Source of the DNA: Bacteroidota bacterium
GTDB taxonomy: Bacteria > Bacteroidota > Bacteroidia > Flavobacteriales_D > JABDKJ01
Reading direction: 5' to 3'
Length of the DNA stretch: 34,155 nt
Assembly: GCA_024279715.1 (NCBI GenBank)
Contig: JAJRRH010000089.1
Span: 1-34,155, forward strand
The stretch's first letter is position 1. Each line of letters starts with the position of its first letter. A model generated the notes under the pieces. It was not told the DNA's origin. It did no database searches and saw only the letters and a list, made by a program, of their open reading frames with translations. This document shows, piece by piece, positions 10,637 through 19,150 of the stretch. The translations under genes and the position numbers were made by a program.

Positions 10637-10755
10637 TCAAGCAAACAAGTCCAACAAAAGTCACGAATACATTGATATTATAACACTAAAATTTTGGTGT
10701 TTTAAAACCTAATATTGTTGCTTTCTTAATCCCTGATTTTTTTTGGATACGGGGG

Positions 10756-10810
10756 TAACAAGAATCTTATGTGTAGCTCTGTTAACAAGAATTATTATAT
10801 CCGTAGCTCT
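10756..10810. repeat. Imperfect direct repeat downstream of the 3-hydroxyacyl-CoA dehydrogenase gene
   Basis: taacaagaatcttatgtgtagctct (10756-10780) and taacaagaattattatatccgtagctct (10783-10810). Confidence 0.6.
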
Positions 10811-10811
10811 A

Positions 10812-11699
10812 TTATGACAATCTAGAGGATACCACAAGATCTTTTGACCCTTTAGTATACTTATAGAAACCTTCTCCTGATTTCCTTCCTAGTTTTCCAG
10901 CCATAACCATATTCACCAATAATGGACATGGTGCATATTTGGGATTAGCAAATCCATCATGTAATACGTTCATAATTGCTAGACAAACATCCAAACCAAT
11001 AAAATCCGCTAGTTGAAGCGGCCCCATTGGATGAGCCATGCCTAATTTCATAACAGTATCAATTTCTTGCACACCAGCTACACTTTCATACAACGTGTAG
11101 ATAGCTTCATTAATCATAGGCATTAGTATTCTATTAGCAACAAACCCTGGATAATCATTTACCTCAACAGGTGATTTGCCCAATTTAACTGACATCTCAA
11201 AAATTGTTTTGGTTACTTCATCCGATGTGTCATAGCCTCTAATAACCTCCACTAATTTCATCACCGGAACTGGATTCATAAAATGCATGCCAATTACTTT
11301 ATCAGGTCTGCCAGTCACCGCAGCAATTTTTGTTAAACTTATGGAAGAAGTATTCGTCGCAAGAATACATGATTCTTTGGAAAACTCATCCATCTGTTTG
11401 AAAATTTTCAACTTCAAGTCAACATTTTCAGTGGCAGCTTCAACCACCAAGTCAACATCCGATATAGCCGTAGCCATATCCGTAGATGTTTCAATTCGTG
11501 ACAGAGTATCACTCTTGTCAGATTCAGATATCCTATCTTTTGCGACCATCCGATCCAAGTTTTTGCCAATAGTTACCATCGCCTTTTCTAATTGGTCTTT
11601 AGATATATCCACTAGCTTTACATTAAATCCTTTTTGGGCAAATGTATGCGCAATTCCATTTCCCATGGTGCCTGCACCGATAACTGCTATCTTGTTCAT
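10812..11699 (-). CDS. 3-hydroxybutyryl-CoA / 3-hydroxyacyl-CoA dehydrogenase
   Basis: MNKIAVIGAGTMGNGIAHTFAQKGFNVKLVDIS, ATNTSSISLTKIAA, GMHFMNPVPVMKLVEVIRG, MGPLQLADFIGLD, GRKSGEGFYKY. Confidence 0.95.
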   Translation of the reverse strand: MNKIAVIGAGTMGNGIAHTFAQKGFNVKLVDISKDQLEKAMVTIGKNLDRMVAKDRISESDKSDTLSRIETSTDMATAISDVDLVVEAATENVDLKLKIFKQMDEFSKESCILATNTSSISLTKIAAVTGRPDKVIGMHFMNPVPVMKLVEVIRGYDTSDEVTKTIFEMSVKLGKSPVEVNDYPGFVANRILMPMINEAIYTLYESVAGVQEIDTVMKLGMAHPMGPLQLADFIGLDVCLAIMNVLHDGFANPKYAPCPLLVNMVMAGKLGRKSGEGFYKYTKGSKDLVVSSRLS

Positions 11700-11732
11700 T
11701 TTTTAATTTTTTATTGTAACATTAATTTCAAG

Positions 11733-11740
11733 CAAATCTA
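11733..11740 (-). promoter_or_regulatory. -7 element TAGATTTG upstream of the 3-hydroxyacyl-CoA dehydrogenase gene
   Basis: CAAATCTA on plus strand is the reverse complement of TAnnTTTG. Confidence 0.4.
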
Positions 11741-11813
11741 CATACTTAAATAGAAAGATAAATCAACTAATAGACGAAATATTATTGTCTTTTCAGCAGA
11801 TTGGAGTTAAGGA

Positions 11814-14252
11814 TTAAAAATCATCTTCCATTCCACGTCTACCCATTTTCCTCTGATAGTTATTCAGTTTTAAAGAAAAATTAACGGATACGAATGGCGT
11901 TCTAGGCTCTCTAATAGTATGAAGCAAAACAGTTCCCACAGTAGATTCTACCTCTCTTTTTGAAGTAGAAAAGACATCCCTTGCTTGCAATCCGAAAGAA
12001 TACATTCCGTTATGAAGTGTTTTTTTCAAGGATGTGTTGGTCCTGAATATTGCTTTAGCTGTACCTTGTGGTGTGATAGTAGCCCCAGTATATTGTGGAG
12101 AAATTTGAAATTTCCAACCCTCTCCAAAAGTGAAAGTATTGCTCATCTTCGAGGACCATACGAAAGCATCTTGATCAAAGGGCTCATCAGAAATTTGCCC
12201 AGTAAGCGAATAGCTGTATAAATTGACCCCTAAGTTCGCACGCCACCATTTTGATATCTTATAGCTAATAGAAGGTTCCGCACCAAATGAAATAGATTCA
12301 CCAATATTATGAGGTTTGGTGATTAAAATATTGTCTTCAAAAACTTCATTCACACGAAGTATTACATTCTCGATCTTTCTAAAATAGGTTTCAATAGATA
12401 CATTCCCTTTTTCACCCAATGCTTTATTCCAGTTTAATTCAAAAGCATTGATATATTCAGGAAGTAAATCTGGATTTCCTTGTCTTAATTGATATGCCGT
12501 TTGCCATGTGAGAAATGGCTCAAAATACCAACTTCTGGGCCTATTTATTCGCCTGGAGTAACTCAACATTAATTGTTGTTCTTTGGGAAGAGAGTAGGAG
12601 AGGTGTGCCGATGGAAAGAAGTCAATTCGGTTAATATTAGTAAAATCACTGAAGTTATCCGCAGTAATATTTCTAATGGTTTTCTCCGCCCTCAGTCCAA
12701 CTTGGTAGCCTAATTTATTCTCCTTGCCTTTATAGAGCGTATACAAGGCCATAATATCTCTAGTATAGTCTACTTGTGAACTATAAATTGGATTTAACAC
12801 AAATTCTTGGCTGTCTATATCGAGATTATAGTTCTTTCCATCATCACCACTCGTACCAAATTGGATTTGCGAGCCTATTTCAAATTTATTATTATTTGAG
12901 AAAGACTTCGAATAATCGATATTGAACCTAATGAAGCTTGTAGGTCCAGTCTCTGTATATTTAGTGGCTCGAGTCAACTCATTATTGAGATTGTAAAATT
13001 CTGTAATAGCTGTCTCGTCCCCTTCACGAGTTCTATATAACGTCGTTAACTCTAGATAATGCTTAGTGTCTCTCTTAATATTATGTCTGTAAGTGAGAAA
13101 AGATCTAAAGGTATTGAAATCACGAATGGCATACTCAACATTGTCATATTCACTAGTAATAATGCTGTTTTGCCTTTCCGTAAAATGTATTTCACCCCCA
13201 TTGTCAATGCTTAGATGACCCACTTCTGTTCCAAAGGTCAAAGAATGAGCAGAATTGGGACTAAAAGAAATCTCCGTACCAATCTTATTAAATCCATGTT
13301 TAAAAAAATCGTCCCCAGTAGAATTTACGACCGTCGTAATGGAATCATTGAATGAGGTTCGTTGTGAACTAAGTGTACGTGGTCTATTGAACGCAGATAT
13401 GCTGCCATTGACATTAAAGCTCCATTTATTTTGGTTATGATTGATTGATATATTAGCAGAGTGATTATTGAAATTACCATAGCTCACATTGGCAAGAAGA
13501 CTTGACCCTTCCAACTTCTTTTTTTTCAAAATAATATTGATGATGCCACTGACACCCTCCGCTTCATACTTGGCTGAGGCATTGGTGATAATCTCAATAT
13601 TCTCAATAGCGGAAGCGGGAATACTATTGAGCGCATCTGTAACACTCAAAGCGCTGGGCTTTCCATCTATGAGCAAAGTAAAACTCTGACTTCCTCTTAG
13701 ACTTACATTTCCATCTATACCTATATCGATAGATGGAATAGTTTCTAGAACTTGAATAGCACTTTGACCAGTTTCGGTGTCTTGGTCACTCACATTGATG
13801 ACTTTTTTATCTATCTCATAGGATATCGCAGGTTTTTTTCCGTCAATGGTGACTTCGCCTAATTGAATGGATGAAAATATGTTCACTGATTTAAGGTCGT
13901 GAATCAAGTTTTTCTCATTCACAGTGATGTTTTCAATGGTCTTTGGTTTATACCCAACGAAATCGAAGCGTATCTTGTAGTTTCCATAAGCTATGCCTTC
14001 TAGATTAAACTTGCCTTTACCATTTGTTACTGTACCAGTTACAATGGAGTCATTGGACATCTGAATTAAACTAATAGTAACATACTCGATGGGCTCATTA
14101 CTTAATGAGTCAAGCGCCTGTCCAAATATCTCGCCATTGCCACTAGAGTGTTGCGATTTTCTTTGCTGAGAACCTGGATGCTGAGCGAAAGTATCTGTTA
14201 CTATAAAAAGAAGAAGTATGGTTAATGCAGTTTTCAGCAAGTATTCTATCAT
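11814..14252 (-). CDS. Outer membrane beta-barrel family protein (carboxypeptidase-regulatory-like domain, TonB plug, OMP beta-barrel)
   Basis: Signal peptide; N-terminal GQALDSLSNEPIEYVTISL...KIRFDFVGYKPKTIENITV; plug-like DQDTETGQSAIQVLETIPSIDIGIDGNVSLRGSQSFTLLIDGKP...SAIENIEIITNASAKYEAEGVSGIINIILKKKK. Confidence 0.92.
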   Translation of the reverse strand: MIEYLLKTALTILLLFIVTDTFAQHPGSQQRKSQHSSGNGEIFGQALDSLSNEPIEYVTISLIQMSNDSIVTGTVTNGKGKFNLEGIAYGNYKIRFDFVGYKPKTIENITVNEKNLIHDLKSVNIFSSIQLGEVTIDGKKPAISYEIDKKVINVSDQDTETGQSAIQVLETIPSIDIGIDGNVSLRGSQSFTLLIDGKPSALSVTDALNSIPASAIENIEIITNASAKYEAEGVSGIINIILKKKKLEGSSLLANVSYGNFNNHSANISINHNQNKWSFNVNGSISAFNRPRTLSSQRTSFNDSITTVVNSTGDDFFKHGFNKIGTEISFSPNSAHSLTFGTEVGHLSIDNGGEIHFTERQNSIITSEYDNVEYAIRDFNTFRSFLTYRHNIKRDTKHYLELTTLYRTREGDETAITEFYNLNNELTRATKYTETGPTSFIRFNIDYSKSFSNNNKFEIGSQIQFGTSGDDGKNYNLDIDSQEFVLNPIYSSQVDYTRDIMALYTLYKGKENKLGYQVGLRAEKTIRNITADNFSDFTNINRIDFFPSAHLSYSLPKEQQLMLSYSRRINRPRSWYFEPFLTWQTAYQLRQGNPDLLPEYINAFELNWNKALGEKGNVSIETYFRKIENVILRVNEVFEDNILITKPHNIGESISFGAEPSISYKISKWWRANLGVNLYSYSLTGQISDEPFDQDAFVWSSKMSNTFTFGEGWKFQISPQYTGATITPQGTAKAIFRTNTSLKKTLHNGMYSFGLQARDVFSTSKREVESTVGTVLLHTIREPRTPFVSVNFSLKLNNYQRKMGRRGMEDDF

Positions 14253-14266
14253 AATATTTTACGTGT

Positions 14267-14590
14267 TTACTCTTCTCTTACAAAGCCATAGTCACGTTCC
14301 ACTTTGGCAATACGTAATTTAAACGCTTTATACCATTTCAATCGTCCTTCGCGCTGTGCCAATTGGTGGAGTTCGTTGTCCCTCCACTTTAGAATAGAGT
14401 TTACATCTTTCCAATAAGATACAGTTATTCCAATTCCATCTCTTGCTGTTTCGGCGCCTAGAAATCCTTCTTGACTCTCAAGTTCTTGATCTATTTTTTT
14501 AGCCATGTCATCGTAGCCTTCTATTTCATCCATGAGGGTTGAACTAAAAATAACTGCATAATAAGGGGCTTTGGGGGTATTTGATATCAT
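14267..14590 (-). CDS. Antibiotic biosynthesis monooxygenase (ABM)-like small protein
   Basis: YYAVIFSSTLMDEIEGYDDMAKKIDQELESQEGFLGAETARDGIGITVSYWKDVNSILKWRDNELHQLAQREGRLKWYKAF is a dimeric alpha/beta-barrel ABM pattern. Confidence 0.8.
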   Translation of the reverse strand: MISNTPKAPYYAVIFSSTLMDEIEGYDDMAKKIDQELESQEGFLGAETARDGIGITVSYWKDVNSILKWRDNELHQLAQREGRLKWYKAFKLRIAKVERDYGFVREE

Positions 14591-14594
14591 ATTG

Positions 14595-14602
14595 CAAAGA
14601 TA
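14595..14602 (-). promoter_or_regulatory. -7 element TATCTTTG immediately before the ABM start codon
   Basis: CAAAGATA on plus strand; exact TAnnTTTG match on minus, 4 nt before the ATG. Confidence 0.45.
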
Positions 14603-14874
14603 ATAATTGATAGAGTAGAATGAATATAAATAAGAGTTTATTAGTCACAATTTTTATCCTAGTGATAATCTAATGACAATAAGCGGTTTCTAAAAGGTCG
14701 TGTGCAAAATAACCACTAAGAAACAAATCCTTTTCAATCGCAATCTAATCTAGAGCATGATTATCAGCAAACAGAAAATGGAACTCTTAGGTCAAAAAAA
14801 CACCACTCATCGAATTTCTTGCTAAAAGGACACTAATAATCAATTTCGGTCGTATCTTTAGATAAAAGTTTATC

Positions 14875-16191
14875 ATGAAAAGGATCCTATTGTTTATATT
14901 CATAACTGGTTTGTTCGTACAGTGTTCATCCACAGAGCGAGTAATTGACTGGGAAAGAAAGAAATTAAAGTGGATGGAGAAACTGTCAGAGAGTGAGGAG
15001 GATTATCACAAGATTGTTTCCGTTCCACTCGTTGAAGAGGAGTCATTAGCAATCGTATCCCTAGAGAATGAAGCGAAACTGGCGTTTGCTTCTGAAATTA
15101 TGAATGATTTAGGAGAAACTGGTGTAGATTGGGGAAAAGAGTTGAATCTAGACGGCAAGAATATTTCTGCATATAATCGATCAAGGCTAAGAATTATTAG
15201 CGCAAGAATTGAAAACATGGCTTTGGAGTCTATATTCAAAACGGATCAGGAAATATTTGGATCATTCAAAATAAACAAAAAGACAGTGCTAGATTCATTT
15301 GAGCGAATGAGGTTAATGAAGCTTTCGCAGGCTAAGGAGAGCTATGCTAAAGCACAGGAATTCAAGTTAAAAAACCTTCCTTGGGAAGCCGCCGAATCGC
15401 TTTCTAATGGATTATTAGCGATTCAAGACTTAATAGGCGAGAACACAGCAGTTGATATTAATGGGACTAAGGTATTTCTTGATAAATTAATCTATGATGA
15501 AATGAAAGCTTTAAGAGTAGGGTTGAGCTTTCAAACAAATCCTTCGTCCGGTATCATCCTGAATTCAGACAATAGCTACAAAAATGTGCTCTCCTTCAAT
15601 GTGGACTATAATGGCGAACAATCAGGTGCCGTAAAAGTGGATGTGGATGTTGCAGGTATTAATCATGACCAGATTCATGTGAATGAATACGACATACTTG
15701 TTGGGAATTTACCCATTAAATTGAACAAATCAGTTGTCGTATTGAAATGTGATTTATTTGAAAAGCTTAGAACAGATGGAAATGAATTAATACAGCTATT
15801 GTATAGAACACTATCTCCTCTACAAAAGAGAATTGAGATTAAAAGAGAGTTTCCACCCTTCGAGGTGCTTATTGATCCCGAATCGGAATATACTCAAATG
15901 GCCGTGAATCTAATCAGTGAAGCATTAGAACCCTATCAAAAGCATACAAGTGGCAATGCCGTTAAACTAACGCCATATATTGAAATTCAAACCCTTGACA
16001 AAGATGGTTATGTTAAACTAAAGGGTAAGTGGATTGTAAATATTGGAGACAATGATGTGATTAAAAGCCAAAGTCTGGTGTCAATAAAGATGACAAAAGA
16101 AAAGGCTCTATCCAATTTGATGATCATGCTAAGAACGCAACTAGATGATTCCGTGATTCATAAGATTCTTAAAAAATCACAAAACCTATAA
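14875..16191 (+). CDS. Putative lipoprotein, possibly LPP20-like
   Basis: MKRILLFIFITGLFVQCSSTERVIDWERKKLKWMEKL lipobox; internal RMRLMKLSQAKESYAKAQEFKLKNLPWEAAESLSNGLLAIQDLI helical region. Confidence 0.65.
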   Translation: MKRILLFIFITGLFVQCSSTERVIDWERKKLKWMEKLSESEEDYHKIVSVPLVEEESLAIVSLENEAKLAFASEIMNDLGETGVDWGKELNLDGKNISAYNRSRLRIISARIENMALESIFKTDQEIFGSFKINKKTVLDSFERMRLMKLSQAKESYAKAQEFKLKNLPWEAAESLSNGLLAIQDLIGENTAVDINGTKVFLDKLIYDEMKALRVGLSFQTNPSSGIILNSDNSYKNVLSFNVDYNGEQSGAVKVDVDVAGINHDQIHVNEYDILVGNLPIKLNKSVVVLKCDLFEKLRTDGNELIQLLYRTLSPLQKRIEIKREFPPFEVLIDPESEYTQMAVNLISEALEPYQKHTSGNAVKLTPYIEIQTLDKDGYVKLKGKWIVNIGDNDVIKSQSLVSIKMTKEKALSNLMIMLRTQLDDSVIHKILKKSQNL

Positions 16192-16213
16192 TCTATTATC
16201 TTAAGGGTAGGTG

Positions 16214-16321
16214 CTACCTGCTCCAAAAATAAATAATCGTGACAAGCGTAAATGCTATGGTAAGAGCAAATAGTACTGGCCCTAATACTTCGTTTTTTTG
16301 TGGTTCTGAGTGTCCTCCCAT
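16214..16321 (-). CDS. 35-aa predicted single-pass membrane microprotein, not in the ORF track
   Basis: Minus-strand ATG at 16319-16321 gives MGGHSEPQKNEVLGPVLFALTIAFTLVTIIYFWSR*; a TAACTTTG -7 motif (CAAAGTTA 16338-16345) lies upstream. Confidence 0.6.
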   Translation of the reverse strand: MGGHSEPQKNEVLGPVLFALTIAFTLVTIIYFWSR

Positions 16322-16337
16322 TTTGATGCTTTTTTTG

Positions 16338-16345
16338 CAAAGTTA
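16338..16345 (-). promoter_or_regulatory. -7 element TAACTTTG upstream of the 35-aa ORF
   Basis: Exact TAnnTTTG; identical octamer to the one upstream of aconitase. Confidence 0.45.
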
Positions 16346-16593
16346 AAAATAAGCCCTCAGAAAATTAAGCGATTGTTTGGTTTTTTATTAAAACACCTTT
16401 GTAGAGTATTGATGCAGACATCCAATTTGTGCTATTATATTGAACAAATAGTGTCTTTTAAGAGACTTATTTAGATCGCAACCTTCACATTGTCAATTGC
16501 ATAAGCTCCGTCAGAAATAACGCTAAGTATTTATCAACCGTGTTTGTTCAGAATTATATAGGTATTATCCTTTTTCAGCATGGATAGTTTGAT

Positions 16594-16601
16594 TATTTTT
16601 G
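16594..16601 (+). promoter_or_regulatory. -7 element TATTTTTG upstream of pckA
   Basis: Exact TAnnTTTG match about 90 nt before the pckA ATG. Confidence 0.35.
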
Positions 16602-16692
16602 TCGCCTATTTAATATGAAAAACAATTCCTTCTGAGGTGTAAATAATCAGATAAAGTTGGTTTTACCTTATAGGAAGGAGAATATATTTATT

Positions 16693-18303
16693 ATGAAACA
16701 TTATGGAAGAATGGCAGACAATGCCAATCTTGACTATTTAGGACTGGACAAAATAGAAACAGCCTATTGGAATTTAAATCCTTCAGACCTTATTGAAGAT
16801 ACTATTATTAATGAACAGGGTCTACTTACTGATACAGGGGCTCTTGCTGTTGATACTGGTGAGTTTACTGGTCGTTCACCAAAGGATCGATTTATCGTAG
16901 AAGATGATATCACTAGAGAAGCTGTTTGGTGGGGAGACATTAACCTAAAGTTTGATTCTGCCAAGTTTGACGCCCTTCAAGAGAAAATGATAAAGTATTT
17001 TGAAGCAAAAGAAGTCTATGTACGTGATGCTTACGTTGGTGCGGATGAAAAATACCAACTGAAACTTCGATTGGTATCTGAATACCCTTGGTCAAGTCTA
17101 TTTGCCTATAATATGTTTTTAAGGCCTGACTTGGAAGCATTAAAAAACTTTAGCCCAGAGTGGCACATTTTAAATGCACCAGGTTTTATGGCAGATCCAA
17201 AGGTTGATGGCACAAGACAACACAACTTCGCTATTATCAACTTTACAAAAAAGACTATATTAATCGGAGGTACTGGCTATACTGGTGAAATTAAGAAAGG
17301 AATGTTCTCCGTGATGAACTTTGTTCTGCCACATGTGCATAATGTCCTTCCAATGCATTGCTCTGCCAATACTGGAGAGGATGGAGATACGGCTATCTTC
17401 TTTGGGTTATCAGGAACGGGCAAGACCACCTTGTCTTCAGACCCTAAACGAAGATTAATTGGTGATGATGAGCATGGATGGTATGGTAATACTGTTTTTA
17501 ATTTTGAAGGTGGATGCTATGCTAAAACTATTGATCTATCTAAAGATAAAGAACCTCAGATTTATAATGCTATTAAATTTGGAGCATTATTAGAAAATAT
17601 TGGATTTAATGAAGATACTTCTACCGTGAATTACGAAGATGTATCCATTACCCAAAATACTAGAGTGAGCTATCCAATACAGCATATTGATAACATAATG
17701 GTTCCCTCAAAAGGAGACAATCCTAAGAATATTTTCTTTCTAACGGCAGATGCATTTGGTGTTCTACCTCCGATATCCAAGTTGACACGTGGGCAAGCTA
17801 TGTATCATTTTATATCAGGATATACTGCTAAAGTTGCAGGAACTGAGGAAGGAATAAATGAACCACAGACAGCGTTTTCTGCCTGTTTCGGCTCCCCATT
17901 TTTGCCACTTCACCCAACGAAGTATGCCGAAATGTTAGGCAATAAAATGGACGAGTCAGGAGTGACAGTATGGTTGATAAACACAGGATGGAGTGGAGGA
18001 GAGTACGGTGTTGGAGAACGAATAAAATTGAAATATACCCGCGCTATGATTACTGCTGCCTTGACAGGGGCCTTAGATAGTGTGGATTTTAATACTCACC
18101 CAGTATTTGGACTGTCCATGCCATCTTCCTGTCCTGAAGTACCAACGACAATTCTCAACCCACGAGATACATGGAAAAATAAGAGCAGATATGATGCTAA
18201 GGCAATTGAATTGTCAGAAAAATTCATCAATAATTTTGAAGAATATGCCTCTGAAGCCAATGAAGAAATTATGAATGCAGCACCAAAAATAGCTGTGGCT
18301 TAA
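16693..18303 (+). CDS. pckA: Phosphoenolpyruvate carboxykinase (ATP)
   Basis: GEFTGRSPKDRFIVED, FGLSGTGKTTLSSDPKRRLIGDDEHGW, FNFEGGCYAKTI. Start placed at MKHYGRMADN (16693) instead of 16657. Confidence 0.96.
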   Translation: MKHYGRMADNANLDYLGLDKIETAYWNLNPSDLIEDTIINEQGLLTDTGALAVDTGEFTGRSPKDRFIVEDDITREAVWWGDINLKFDSAKFDALQEKMIKYFEAKEVYVRDAYVGADEKYQLKLRLVSEYPWSSLFAYNMFLRPDLEALKNFSPEWHILNAPGFMADPKVDGTRQHNFAIINFTKKTILIGGTGYTGEIKKGMFSVMNFVLPHVHNVLPMHCSANTGEDGDTAIFFGLSGTGKTTLSSDPKRRLIGDDEHGWYGNTVFNFEGGCYAKTIDLSKDKEPQIYNAIKFGALLENIGFNEDTSTVNYEDVSITQNTRVSYPIQHIDNIMVPSKGDNPKNIFFLTADAFGVLPPISKLTRGQAMYHFISGYTAKVAGTEEGINEPQTAFSACFGSPFLPLHPTKYAEMLGNKMDESGVTVWLINTGWSGGEYGVGERIKLKYTRAMITAALTGALDSVDFNTHPVFGLSMPSSCPEVPTTILNPRDTWKNKSRYDAKAIELSEKFINNFEEYASEANEEIMNAAPKIAVA

Positions 18304-18323
18304 TATAAACTAAATATACTTAA

Positions 18324-18360
18324 TAAAGCCCAATGTGTTAAGCGTATTGGGCTTTTTTTT
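18324..18360 (+). terminator. Rho-independent terminator after pckA
   Basis: aaagcccaat-gtgttaagcgt-attgggctttttttt. Confidence 0.85.
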
Positions 18361-18362
18361 AG

Positions 18363-19064
18363 ATGAAAGTAAAAAAAGAAATTCGACTATTCTATTCAAC
18401 ATCACTGACAGAAGGAGTCTCTGAGTTTGAATTGAGCGCTGAAGAGTCACATCATGTGACTAAGGTGATGAGATGCCAACAGGATGATTTGATTCATGTA
18501 ACTAATGGGTTTGGCACTCTAATAGAAGGGGTAATATTCCGATTACACAAAAAGTCCACCCTTATTAAAGTCGTGAAACTTTTAGCCCAAAATCCGCCCG
18601 AATCAGAACTGACGATTGCCATTTCACCAACCAAGAACATGGATAGGTTTGAGTGGTTTCTAGAGAAAGCGACAGAAATTGGGGTGAAAAGAGTAATCCC
18701 TATGCTTACCGATAATAGTGAGCGTAAGGTCATTAAAAAAGAACGACTGATAAAAAAAATGATCTCGGCAATGAAGCAAAGCGGCCGCCTATGGCTTCCT
18801 GAATTGTCTGAGATTACACCGTTTGAAGAGATTTTATCCTTAGGCATAAAGAGCAAATACATTGCTCATTGTCATAACATTGACAAACAACATCTAAAGA
18901 AGAGCTTTAAAGATATTTCCCTTGTCTTAATCGGCCCTGAAGGTGGTTTCACCAAAATGGAGGTCGAGCTTGCGTCGGAAAACGACTTTGTAGGTCTAGA
19001 TCTTGGGGCTTACCGTTTGAGAAGTGAAACAGCAGGTATTGTTGCCTGTCAGTTATTTGCATAA
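18363..19064 (+). CDS. rsmE: 16S rRNA (uracil(1498)-N(3))-methyltransferase
   Basis: RLFYSTSLTEG...SAEESHHVTKVMR, KNMDRFEWFLEKATEIGVKRVIPMLTDNSE, LIGPEGGFTKMEVELA, LGAYRLRSETAGIVACQ. Confidence 0.93.
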   Translation: MKVKKEIRLFYSTSLTEGVSEFELSAEESHHVTKVMRCQQDDLIHVTNGFGTLIEGVIFRLHKKSTLIKVVKLLAQNPPESELTIAISPTKNMDRFEWFLEKATEIGVKRVIPMLTDNSERKVIKKERLIKKMISAMKQSGRLWLPELSEITPFEEILSLGIKSKYIAHCHNIDKQHLKKSFKDISLVLIGPEGGFTKMEVELASENDFVGLDLGAYRLRSETAGIVACQLFA

Positions 19065-19150
19065 ATAGTTATGAACTAATCGTAGTTTCATCTTTTAATG
19101 TAACCAATCACCTATACTAATCGTATGAGTTAGTCAAATACAAACTACTA

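Noticed and set aside
10682-10701. Near-palindrome aacactaaaattttggtgtt
   Set aside because: AT-rich, no loop, one mismatch; could be chance or a weak terminator, with no supporting context.
14619-14672. 17-codon ORF MNINKSLLVTIFILVII*
   Set aside because: Hydrophobic signal-like peptide but too short, with no promoter match or conservation evidence available.
16158-16340. 60-aa minus ORF MQKKHQNGRTLRTTKKRSIRAS...
   Set aside because: Overlaps the lipoprotein 3' end and is out of frame with the more convincing 35-aa membrane ORF that has a promoter.
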